Shown piece by piece: positions 15,753 through 27,700 of a stretch of DNA of 42,614 bases. This DNA comes from Alcanivorax sp. UBA4485. GTDB taxonomy: Bacteria > Pseudomonadota > Gammaproteobacteria > Pseudomonadales > Alcanivoracaceae. Location: positions 1-42,614 of the forward strand of contig DGNT01000169.1 of the NCBI GenBank assembly GCA_002389055.1, written 5' to 3'. How positions within the stretch are numbered: the first letter of the stretch is position 1; each line of letters begins with the position of its first letter. A model generated the notes under the pieces. That model was given only the letters and a program-made list of their open reading frames with translations. It had not been told where the DNA came from and did no database searches. Made by a program: the position numbers and the translations under genes.

Positions 15753-18700
15753 TCAAAGCATGCTGCGGCGCTCCGCGTCGGTGAGGGCGGCCCCCTGCTC
15801 CTCGGACAGTTCGCCGGCGCCGAGCACCCGCACCACGCCGTCAGGCCGGTAGTCGGGCGCGCCGGCGTTGCGGTCCTGCTCCGGCACCAGCCGCTCCTGA
15901 CCGTAGCCGAGAATCTCGACCGTGATCACCGAGGGCCGATTGCCCCGGTCACCGCGGCTCACCTGCTCCGCCGCCTGCACCGCGCTGTTGGCGGCGTTGG
16001 TGGCGTTGGTAAGCGCGCCCACGTTGACGCTGGCCACCGCCGGCAGGCCGGTGGATTCCCCCTGTACCTGAATGTTTTCCGCGTTGACCACCTGCAGCGC
16101 GGCGATATTCACATCGCCGGAGACGCGGATACCCGCCTCGCCGGCGTCGATCACGCCCAGCGGCGCGATCAGATCGATGTCGCCGGGCGGCACCTCGGGA
16201 ATCGGCGCCAGGGTGGCGATGCCGGCGCCGGTGGTGGGCGCCACCGGCGACAGGCTCACATTACCGATATCGTCATAGACCCGGCGCGGCGGCGTGTACA
16301 CCAGGGTGGTCTTGGCGCCGCGACCGGCGTTGATGTCGCCGGCGGCGGACCAGGCGAAGATGTCGCCGCCATAGGTGGTGAAGATGCGCGACAGGCCCAG
16401 AGCAATGTCGCCCTGGCTGTACATCTGGATGTCACCGCTACCTTGGGTGAGCACGCCGTTGTCACCGTCCGCCGGGCGCACCCCTTCCACGCCCACGATC
16501 AGGTCGCCGCCGGGCACCAGCATCCGAATATCGCCGCCGCCCTCGGTGCGCACCAGACCGGAATATTCGCCGGTGGAGAACATGGTGTAGTCGCCCTCAT
16601 AACCGGAAGTGCCGGCCTCGCTGTCCGCCTCGGGCAGGAAGGTGGCGATGGCCCGGCGGCTGCGCAGGTAGCTGCCGGCGCGGTCGCCGTCCGGGTCGTT
16701 GTACTCCCGGCCGCCGGCGCGCAGTTCCGCGTAGTAGAGTTCGCGCAGGAAGATGCGCTGCTGTTCCGGCGCCAGCGTGTCGAAGTACGCCAGCGCGGTG
16801 GTGCCGTCCAGCGCCGTGTCGCCGTAGCGGCCTTCCAGCCAGTCGCGCAGCTCCTGGTCGTAGACCTTGACCACCTTGTCCGGCTGGTCCGCCAGGGGCC
16901 GGCCCGGGTCGGCCAGATTGGCCGGGTTCAGGTAGGCGTCGATCAGGGACTGGTAATCCGGGCCGTCCGCGCCCATGCCGACATTGATGGCGATGTCCGC
17001 GCCGCTGCCCACATCGTCGGAGAGGCCGGCCATGCTGCGTACCCAGCCCCGGTCCGCCTGGTAGAAGTTACGGCCGGCGGTCACTTCCAGGGTGCCCGGA
17101 CCCACGGCCACCGCATCGATAAAGATCAGGTCCCTGCCGGCTTCGATCAAGGATATGTCCGTGGCGGCATTGTGGCCGAGAACCGATGCCCTCTCATGTC
17201 CGATGGAACCAGAGGTATTCTGGCCGAAAGCCACGATGTCGCGGCCGGCACGAACCCAGGCGGGACGCCCCAACAGGGACGGCAGGTTGTCATCGGGATT
17301 GCTGAGATAGCCGTACATCAGGTTATAGATGTCCCCCTCCACGGCGTAGAAGCGGGCGGGCGCCAGCCCGGCCACGCCCCGGGCGTCCGGGTGGGCGTCG
17401 ATGCCCAACCCCAGGTGGTAGATGGAATCCGCCGCCAGCAACTCCACGGCTCCCTCAAGGGAGGCGCGCACCACCGCATCCTGGGCCGTGGGACTACTAC
17501 CGGCCCCATACAGGGAACCTTCCCCGGCCACCAGACTCAGCGTGGAGGGCGCTTGTCCACCGGTCAGTGTCACGTCGCCGCCGGCGGAGAAGGCGGCGAT
17601 CCCGCTCTGGTCCTGCCGGATGTCCACGCCCATGCTCGCCAACGGATCACGGGTGGAAAGCACCTGGTCCCCCACGCTGAGCAGCCGGGCCGAGGCGTCG
17701 CCAACGGCGACGTTAAGACGACCGTAGGGGTCTGTCGGAGCGCGGGCGATCAGATCGTCGGGCCTGGGGTCGACATTGTTTGACGACGGCGACTCAAAGG
17801 TCTGCCAGGTCTGCCCGATTCCCCCGGCCCGCACCTGGATATCGCCGCGAAGGTTATTCACGCTGCTAGCGCCCTTTGTTCCCTGCACCGGGTTGACGGT
17901 GCCGCCGGCGTCGATGCGCAGTTCCCCGCCACCAAACTGGGTGACGCCGCCGTCCGCATCACGCCAACCACTGGCGCCCACCGCCACGTTCAGGCCACCG
18001 TTGACATCGGTCTGATCCCGGTTGGCGCCCAGATGACGACCGGCGGACAGAGTCACGTTGCCGCCGCCCAGGGCGCCAATACCCTGGAACACGGCCAGAA
18101 CCGGGTTGGTGATCGTGGGATCCGAGGCCGCATAGGTGCCCGAGTGAATCCACCAGGCGGCCTGCTCGCCGGAGGCGGGGGCGTCGTCCGCCCACAGCCA
18201 GCGGGACGCGGGCAGGTCGCCGCTGCTGTGCCCGATCAGATCGCGGCCGGCGCTGACCAGGACGTCACCGCCGCCGGTGAGGAAGCCCGCCTGTACGTCG
18301 GTGACCGCCGCGGAACTTTCGTAACTGTCGTAGCCGTCCAGGTCACCGCCATCCGGCCGGCCAACCTCGGGCACCTGGTCGGCGGGCAGGGCGCCACCGG
18401 CGGTGTAGACCGCGAAAGCGGAGTCCTGGCGATAATCGCGGGCGGCGATCAGCTCCAGGTCGCCGGAACCGGTGCGGATCACACTGACCGCCTCGTCCTC
18501 GGCACCTTCCCGCAGCACCACGGGCGGCGCCGTGTTATTCAGCACCAGATCCCCGGCCACGGCGCCGGCCCGCACCGCCCGGCGGCTGGCGGAGGCCAGA
18601 TCGGCGCCGCCCACCAGATGGATATCCCAGGACTCACTGCCCCGTTTCAGCACCGGAGCCAATGTCGGGATATTCTGGGTCTCCTGTTCGGCCGTCTGGA

Positions 18701-21700
18701 GCCCCGACATGTACATTCCCTTGGGCAGAACCGTCCCGGCGGGCAATGTCTTGGCCTTCCTGTCCTCATTGGCGATACCGACAAGGTTGTAAGGAGAGAG
18801 GTCGGTCCCAGCAGACATCGACCGGGGTTCAATACTTACGCCGTAGGGAAACACGAAGCCAGGGGCAAACCGGGTTCCCGGCGGAAACGAGAAATTAGAA
18901 AGGGAAGTACCCGCTGGCACGCGGCCCGGACCATACACAATACCCGTTCGGGTATCGGTAACCGCGTAGGGCAGGAACATATCAGCCGTTAGTGTATGAT
19001 TATTCAAGCGAGAAAAACCAACTGATGTGACTTCTTCATCAACAGCCTTTCCTGACTTTATGCCTAAAGTAAGCGGGTCCACATCAAAGGGCAACGTCCC
19101 CTCCAGCTCCCTCCCGAAGTACCACCCAGCCTTCAGCCTTAACGTTTCCGGTAACGTGAGCTCTCTAGCCAACTGGCCAAATCCATTAACCACCCCGGGC
19201 TCGAGCTCGTAGTCGACGAAAAAGGCGGTATCCGGGCTGCTCAACGGCACGCCGAAGCCGTCGCTGATATTGCCGTTCACGGTGAGATCGCCGCCGGCTC
19301 GCAGGATGAACGCCCCGGCGGTGCCGGAGCCTCTCATATTCGGGTCCACATCCGGCCCGTAACGATAGTTCGCCAGATCCAGGTCGCCGTCCAGGCGCAG
19401 GTTGCCGTCCTCCGTGGCGGAGACGATCTCCACGCCAGGGCGCAACTGGAAAGCGTCGCCGGCGGCGTCGCGCAGGCCGGCCAGCCGTTCCAGCAGCTGG
19501 GCATTGGCGAGCGCGCCGTTGACGAAAGCGTTGCTGTCTCCATGGATGCCCTCCATATAGGTCTCGTCAACCACCTGGGTGGTGTCGTCTTCCGGGTCCA
19601 GCGGCGCGTCGTCGTAGGTCCAGAAGCCATTCACCGACAGACGTTTGGCGCCGCGTACGGTGAGCGGGCCGCCGGCGTCCACCGCCACGTCGTCGCCCTG
19701 CTTGCCGCCCAGGCGAGGGGCATTCAGGTTGATCACGCCGCGGTCTTCGCCGCCGGCGCTCACATCCAGGGTGGCGCCGTCCGCCAGCACCAGGCGGCCG
19801 TCCCGGGTAGTAATATCCAGGGTGGCCCGGTTGCTGCCCTCGATGGCGCCGCCGTGGCTGTCGCGCTTGAGCGTGTCGCCGCTGGCGTCGAGCACCGCGT
19901 CACTCTCGATGGTGAGGTCGTCGCGGGCGGCCAGCCGCAGGCTGCCGGCGTAGTCGCCGCCGGCGCGCACCGTGCCGGCCACGGTGAGGCTGCCGCCGTC
20001 GGCGGTCACCGACAGATGGCGCGCCTGCAGTTCGTCGCCGATGACCAGATCGCCGCTGCCCAGGGTAAAGTCCCGGCGGTAATCGAAGCCGCCGCTGCCG
20101 AGCCGCTGGTTGAGGCCGACGAAATCGAGGATGGTCAGGCCCTCCACTTGAATGGAGCCGCCCTCGAAGCCGTTGTCCGGCTCGTCTTGGGCGCGGGCGA
20201 CCAGATCCCCTTCGAGCGCCACCTGGCCGTTGGCGGCGGTGGCCTTGACGGTGCCGGCGTCACTGCCCCGGGCGGATACGTCCAGGGTGGCGCCGGCGGC
20301 CTGGCGCACATCGCCCTGGCGGCTTTCCAGCACAACATCGCCGCCGAAGCTGTGGCGGGTGACGTCGAAGAAGGTCACTTCCCGGCCGGCCACGTCCAGC
20401 ACGCCGCCTTCGGTGAGTTCCACGTCTTCGTCGGCGTGGATTTCGATGCGGCCGCTGGGGGCGGCCACGGTGCCGTCGATGCGCACCCGGTTGCCGTCCA
20501 GGGTCAGGCGCCCGCCCAGGTCCAGGCTGCTCCGGTCCACCGGTTCGGCGCCCTCCGGCCGTGCCACGGTCAAATCTCCGCCGCTGCGGAAGGTCATGTC
20601 GGAACGGGCCTGGCCGGTGAGCACCGGCGCGTTCAGGGTCAGGTTGGCGCCCTGGTACTGCCCGTCCCCCAGGTCGCGCTGGTACACGGATACCACACCT
20701 TCCCGTTCGCTGGTGATTCGTTGCGCCGCGTTGAACTCGACGTCCTGGAAACCGAGCATCAGCCGGTCCAGGCTCAGGTTGGCGGTCTCGTCGACCACCG
20801 GGCCGTTGAAGCCGAACACCACTTCATTGGCGTCCACCCGGAAGCCGCCGGTGCCGGTACCGGCGCCACCTTCAATCACCGGGCCCGGCTCCGCCGCTAC
20901 CGGTTTCGGGTTCCCCCGTTGACCTTCCATGAACCCCAAGCCACTCCAGGTGAACCGATCAGTGCGCAGGGTGGCGGTATCGCCCTCGCCGCCCAGGCCA
21001 TAGATCGCCGGGGTAATAAAGCGCAGATCGGCGCTGGACTCACCGGTGGCGGGATCGAAGGTATCCAGGCTCACCGGGCCGAAGAAATTAATGGAATTGG
21101 AGGCCTGGAAGCTCAGACTCTCGATGCCGGGGCCCTCGGCGGGGCGCAGCAGGCCATCCAGAATCGCCTGGGTCAGGCGCCAGCCACTGGACAGCACGCC
21201 GTCGGTGGCGGCCTGCTCCAGGGCGCCATCCGTACCCACGTTGACGCTCTCCACGCCCAGCAGCAGGTCCCGAGCGCCCACGGCGATCTCGCCGATCTCG
21301 GCACCGCCGGGGGCCAACAGCGCCACCGACCCCTCGCCGAACAGGCCGGCGCCGTCCTCCACGCGCAGGCCGCCCTCGCCCTGGACACCGCTGAACGTCA
21401 TCAGGTCGTTGCCCACCGCCAACAGGGACTGGTCCTCGTTGGGGTTCAGAACCATACCGTTATCGGCGGTCCATCCCGCCGAGCCGCGCCCCCGGGTATC
21501 AATGGTGGCGCCGGATTCGACCACCACCGAAGTCTCTTCACCGTTGCCGGCCAGCAGCACCGCCGCCGCGTTCAGTGACGAGCCGGAACGCACGATTACC
21601 GAGTTGCCCGGCTCCGTATAACCATCGGTGTCGCTGGTACCCAGGCCCAGCACCGTGGCGCCCAGGCTGTTCAGGTCGTCGTCCCGCAGGCTGATGCGGC

Positions 21701-24700
21701 CGGCGTCCGCCTGACCCGGCTCGCTGATTACTTCCAGGGCGCCGCCGTGGAACCCCACCAGGCCGCCGGTGCCGCCTTCGGCACGCTCGTTGCGCAACTC
21801 ACCATTGAAGCGGAACGCCTCCGGATTGGCCGGGTCCGAGTAGCCGAAGTCGAACAGCAGCGGCCGCATGTCCGCGGGAATCAGGTTACTAAGCCGGGCG
21901 ACTCCGAATTCCGCTGATTGCTCCGCCACCCACCGGGTCAGGGAGGTCTCGTTGTACTCCCCGTAACGGCGCACCTCGGTGCCGGCCATGATGGTGGCCC
22001 GACGCGGCTGTCGGGCGAGCACCCCGGTGTTGGCCAGGCCGGTGTAAACGTCCGCGTTGTACAGACCCGGGGCGGCGCCGGCGGTAACGCCGAGCCGCTG
22101 TGTCGCCGCCCCGCCCAGCTCCACCCGGTAGCCGCCGGGCATCATGGCGTACTCGGCGGGCAGCAGGGTGTAGGTGCCCGCCGGCAACCCGGGCACGCCA
22201 GCGTCAATGGTGATCTGTCGGCCCACCTGGCCGGTGGCGGGCAGCCCCGGGTCCAGCGGTGCCGCCGCTCCGTTCATCGAGGGCAAAATGGCATAGACTT
22301 CCCGATCAGAGCTGCCGGAATGCCAAGGGGCGGCGTTGGCCAGGGCCGTGTCGAGGATGTCCACGGAGCCGCTGGCCCCGTTGCTGAACCCCAGCCGCCA
22401 CAGAGTGCCGCCGGCGGAGGTATCGACCACGGCGCCCTCTTCGGCCATGACGGTGGCGGTGCCGAAGCGGATGCCACCGCCAGTGCGTTGAGCCTGTTGA
22501 CTGCCGGTCAACCCGGGCACATCGAAATCGATTTCCTCACCGTTGTAGAAATAGTTGATGCCGTCCGTGGTGTAGCCGTACGGCAGGGTCAGGCCCGCCG
22601 CGCTGATTGATGTCACGCTGCCTTCTTGCAACACGGCGTCGGATGCGACATCCCCCAACGTGGAGTTAATGGCGATTTCCGACAGGAAGCTGCCGCCCAG
22701 CGAGGGCCGGTCTCCGCCGATGTAGATTGATCCCAAAGGAGCCAGTAAAGCGCCGCCCTGCTCGATCCGTGGCGCACGAAGGGCGACGGCCCCGAATACC
22801 GAAGGCGGCGGAGACGGGTCCCCCGTCCCCCGGCGTTGAATGCGCAGCAGCGCCCCCTCCAACGGATCGCCGGAGAGATCCCCCGCCACCGCCACGCCTA
22901 CTTGAATGGCATTCTGGCTATGGGTCACCGGGTACAATCGTTCAGCGATCAAGGTCAGTTCCCGGTCCGCAACCATGGACACGTTATCCAGCCGCATATC
23001 TCCCCGGCTATCCAGCCGGATGTCGGCAAAACCGGGGAGATCCACCGTTTCGGTACCGCTCAGAAGGTCCCGGCTGCCGCGACCGCCGAACGTCAAGAGC
23101 CCTTTCCCCAGATCAATCAGGTCCGCCCGCACCGAAAGCCGGCTGTTCTCACCGGTTAAACGAGAGAGAGCGTCCACATTACCGTGGTTAAAAGCGAAAA
23201 CCGGCCCCGGATTGTTGCCTGATCCCAGCCCTTCGGGTGTGGCGGTGCGCCCGGACAAATTAACGTAGGGTGCCGACAGTTCCACATTGATATCAGGGTT
23301 TTCCGGCGCGGCGCCGATAACGGTGGCGCCCAGGGCGATTTTCCGGTCCAGCGAGAGGCTGGTGTCGCCTTCGAACAGGATGGCATCACGGGCCCAAACG
23401 GAAAGACCGTCCACGCCCCAGTCCGCCAGGTCGTCGGTGGCCAGCCGGGCCTCGCCGTAGCGCAGGCCGGCATTGCCGGGGCCCGGCTCGATGTCCTCCG
23501 GCATGCCGGAACTCAGTTGCTCGCCCAGAACGATGTTGCGCAGCCCGGCTTGGCGCTCGTCACCGCTGTTCGATGGCAACAGCACGGTTTCCAGCATCAG
23601 CTCCAGGTCGCCCCCGGCGGCGCCCTCACCGCCGGCCTGGCCGCGCAGCTCGCCATCGAAGTAGATGCCGGCGTTGGAGCGCATCGCCAGCCCACCGGCG
23701 TTGCTCGCCACCGTGGTGGGCCGGCCGCCGCCCAAGTCCAGATCGGCCCGGGTGCCGGACACATCGATCACGGCGCCGTCGCGGACAACAATGAAACGAT
23801 TGTTGATCTCATAGATGCCGTTATCGTTGAGTTCGTCCGGCGCCAGGCTGCCCAGGGTCACACGACCGCCGTCCAACACCTCGCCGTAGCGCCGGCCTCG
23901 GCCGTCGGTGGCCGCGTAGGCGAAGCCGGAGGCGTCCAGCAGCGCCTGCTCACCGATCCAGATGGACTCCCCCAGGGACTGGCTTTGCGTGACGCCGTCG
24001 GTCTCCGGGTTGAGGATGTCAATGCGGCCGCCGCGGGCCCGCAGGGTGCCTTCCACGGTGGTCTGGCCACCACTGAGCGTGATCGACTGGCCCGGGTCGA
24101 CCTGGACCGTCGCCCCTTCGCTGATCGCGATGGCGCCGGGCCGGCGCTGGCTCTCGGACTTCAGGGTCAGGCTGGCGCCGTCCCGACGCACCACCCGTCT
24201 CTCCTCCGGGAGCGCCTGATACAGCGGTGGTGTCCAGACTTCCAGCGCCGCATCGCGATCCACCGCATTAATGATCCCGGGCCGGTAACGGTACACCGGC
24301 ATGGCCACGTCGATGCTGGCGCCCTCGGTGACATGCACACCGCGATGTCCGTTGACCTCATAGTTCGAGAAGCCGTTTTGGAAGTATTCCGGAGCCAGGG
24401 TGGCGACCGCTTCCACCCTCACGTCTCTATCCAGAACGATGCCGGCACCCAGCGTTTGGCCCGGCGAGAAGACCACGTCCACCGGCAACGGCGTACCGGC
24501 TTGTACGACGGCAGGGCCGGGCACCACCGGAAGCCCCTCCGGGAAGACGTTGGCGGGCACCACATAATCCGGAGCCGGCGACCCCTGGGTAACCGTGATA
24601 GTGGCCCCGGCGGGCACCGTTCCACCACCCTGGTAAACCGAACCGCCAGCCAGAATAAGCATACCTGCAGGCACCACCCAATCCGCCGCCACGGTGACGC

Positions 24701-27700
24701 CTGGTCCCCCGTTGATGGCAAGGGCGGTGTCGCCGAACGGTTGCCCCGGCAGTGCCTGGGTGCGGGAGTATTCATAATTAAACGGAAGGACGCCTCCGGC
24801 TTCGACGACGACTTCTTCCAACAAAGTCAGATCCACCGGCGCTTCCTGACCGGCGGCGAGCAGCCCTTCGGTCTCGAACAACTCGTCGCCCACGACGATG
24901 GCCTGGCCGGATTCGATCGACAGGGTCCCGCCACCATCGACACCATAACCGCGCAGATCGCCATCCAAGGTGAGAACCCCGTTCTCCGGCGTACCGCTGT
25001 TCTCATTGACCGTGGTCGCGGCGCTCAGGGTGATGTCGCCGCCACGGCCGCCGAGCAGCTGGCCGTCGGCGGTGACCGCGCCGCCGGAGGAAACATCGAT
25101 CAGGCTGCCGGCTTCCAGGGCGACGTCGCGGCTGGATGCCAGCGTCACGCCGCCGCCGTCGCGGTGCGCCAACGCGGCGGTGTCCGGTGTTTGTATCTGG
25201 TTGCTCCAAAGACCACGGGCGTCCAATACCCCCTCGGCGCCGAGCCGCAGGTAGGTATCGTCATCGGCGCCGGTCAGCGCCGTTCTCACCGGTGTGGCTC
25301 CGTCGGTGTACGCTTCAATGATGTTGGTCAGGGTAATGTCGCCGCTGCGCGCCGTGACGGTGGCGTCCACGTCGACCTGGCCGGAGGCCAGACGCACGTA
25401 GCCGCCGGGGGTGACGTCCAGGTCCTGCTCCACGGCGATGCCGCCGGCGCTGACCAGATCGAGACCGCCGAGGCCCTGTTCGTTGAGGCGGGCGGCGTCC
25501 AGCCAGACGGTGCCGAGCCGCTCGCCGAGTTCCGCGCCCCGTTCCAGTTCGCCGGCGACATCCTCGATGTCACCGACGCGCACGTCGCTGTCGAAGCCGC
25601 CGCTCAGGCCGAGCAGGCCGTACTTGCCGAGCAGCAGTTGGCCGGCGCGGGCGACGCTGTTCTGCGCCTGGTTGTAGCCGTCCAGGCCCTGGGCGCGGGC
25701 GCGGTTCTGACGTTCGCCGTTGTAAACCTCGGCGACGATGTCGCCCTCCAGGATGGCGGTGGGCGCGCTGACGATCAGCCGCCCGGCGTCACGGCCGGTG
25801 ACGTAGCCGTTTTCCAGGCGCTTTTCGGGGTTGATCAGCGGGTTGCGCCAGGCGTCGGTCTGGCCCCAGCGCTGGCTGGTTCGTTCGTAACCCCGGTAGA
25901 GCCCGGTGTAGCGCAGGTAGCCCGGCGCGGTGGCGGCGTCGTAGAGGTTGCCGTCGGCGCCTTTCAGCCAGGTCTGGCGAATATAGCCGGTCTGCACGTT
26001 AAGGGTGCCACCAGACAAGTTGACGGCGGAGCCGCCTTGGGAAATCACCGCGTCGCCGTGCAGCCGCACGGTGCCACCGGCGGCGGCCCACTCGCCGGCG
26101 GAGTGCGCCACGGTATCGAGATAGCCGCCCACTTCCAGCAGGCCGCCGGCGGTGTACCAGCGGTCGGTTTCATAGCCGCCGGTGCCGGCGGGCACGTGGA
26201 TCAGTTCACGGCGGTCGATCCAGACGTCGCCGTTGCGCAGCGCGCCGCTGTCGCGGTTGACCGGGGAATCGCGCTGTTCGTTGCTTTGCACGTTGATCAG
26301 GACGTTGTTGGATTCCATCGCCACGCGCACACCGACGGCGCCGGACACATCCAGCTCGGCGCCGGTTTCCAAGCGCACCCGGTCGCTGGCGGCGACGGCG
26401 ATCTGGCCGCCGGTGGCCTGGGTGAGCGAGTCGTCCTCGAAAATCACATCGCCACCGGAGACGATCTCCACGCGGGACTGATCGCGGCGGTCGGGCAGTT
26501 CGGCCAGGTTGTCGAAGACGCCGTCGTTGAGGCCCTCGCGCTCAAGGTCGTACTTCGCCGATTCGTTGATCAATGTCTGGCGACGGCTATCCAGCGCGGT
26601 GCCGCCATCCTCGTCGACCACCACCGCGGTGACGCTGCCCTCGCCCAGGGTCACCTGACCGGACGCGTCACTGGCGGAATTCAGCAGGTGTACGGTGCCG
26701 CGCTTATCGACGCTGGTGGTGGCCACCGCCACGCCCTGCTGGCGCACGTCGTGCCCGGTCAGCGTAATGTCGCCTTCGGACGAAAGAATCAGACCGCTGT
26801 TGGTGACCGTGCCGGCGCTGCCGTCGAGGGCGCTGGCGGCGGACTGACGGCTCGCCACTTCGTTGCCGTCGGTGGTGGAGGCCAGGTTCTCTTCGGTGCC
26901 ACGGCCTTTACGGATATAAAAGTTTTCACCGGCGGCCAGCGTGGTCTGGCCTTGCTCGGTCACGATCTCGCCCTGGTTATGCACGTTCCTGCCGGCGAGC
27001 AACGTGTAACCGCCGCTCTGAGTGGCGGACCCGGGAGCGGTGGTGGTCAAACGCGCGCCGGCCTGCACATCGATGTCGCCCTGGGCATTGGTGAACACCG
27101 CCTGGCTGCCTTCGTTGTCACCGTACAAGCCGCGCTCGCGGAACTGTTCGTCGCTGATGTCCGCCGCCGCCGCCACCAGATTGCGCACGTTGACCTGGCT
27201 GGAGCCGCTGAACACCACGCCGTTGCGGTTCACCAGCATCACCGTGCCGTCACCTTTGATCTGGCCTTGGATCTGGCTGGGCCGGGCGTTGGGATCGTTG
27301 ACCCGGTTCAACACCGCCCAGTTGGCCTGCTGGTCAAAGTCCACGGTGGTGTCACGGCTAACGTTAAAGGTCTCCCAGTTAAGGATTGCTTTGTTGCCGG
27401 TCTGCTTGATGTTGACCGTGGTGTGTCCGTCGCGGACCGACTGGGTGGGGTCTTCGGCATTGAACCAGCCGGCGGTGTCCGGGTTCGCGTCCACCTTGAG
27501 GCCGCCTTCCGCGAGGCCGTCGGGAATGTTCGACGCCGCCTGTCGGGCCGCCTGCCGGGCGGCTTCCTGGGCCGCCCGCTGGGCGGCGACGGCGCCGGCG
27601 GTGCGGGTCAGATTATCGATCGAGCGCCGCAGTTTCTGGTTGGCCTGGCGCTGCGCCTGCATCCGGGCGTCCGCGGCGGCGCCGGGACGGGGCGCCGGCG

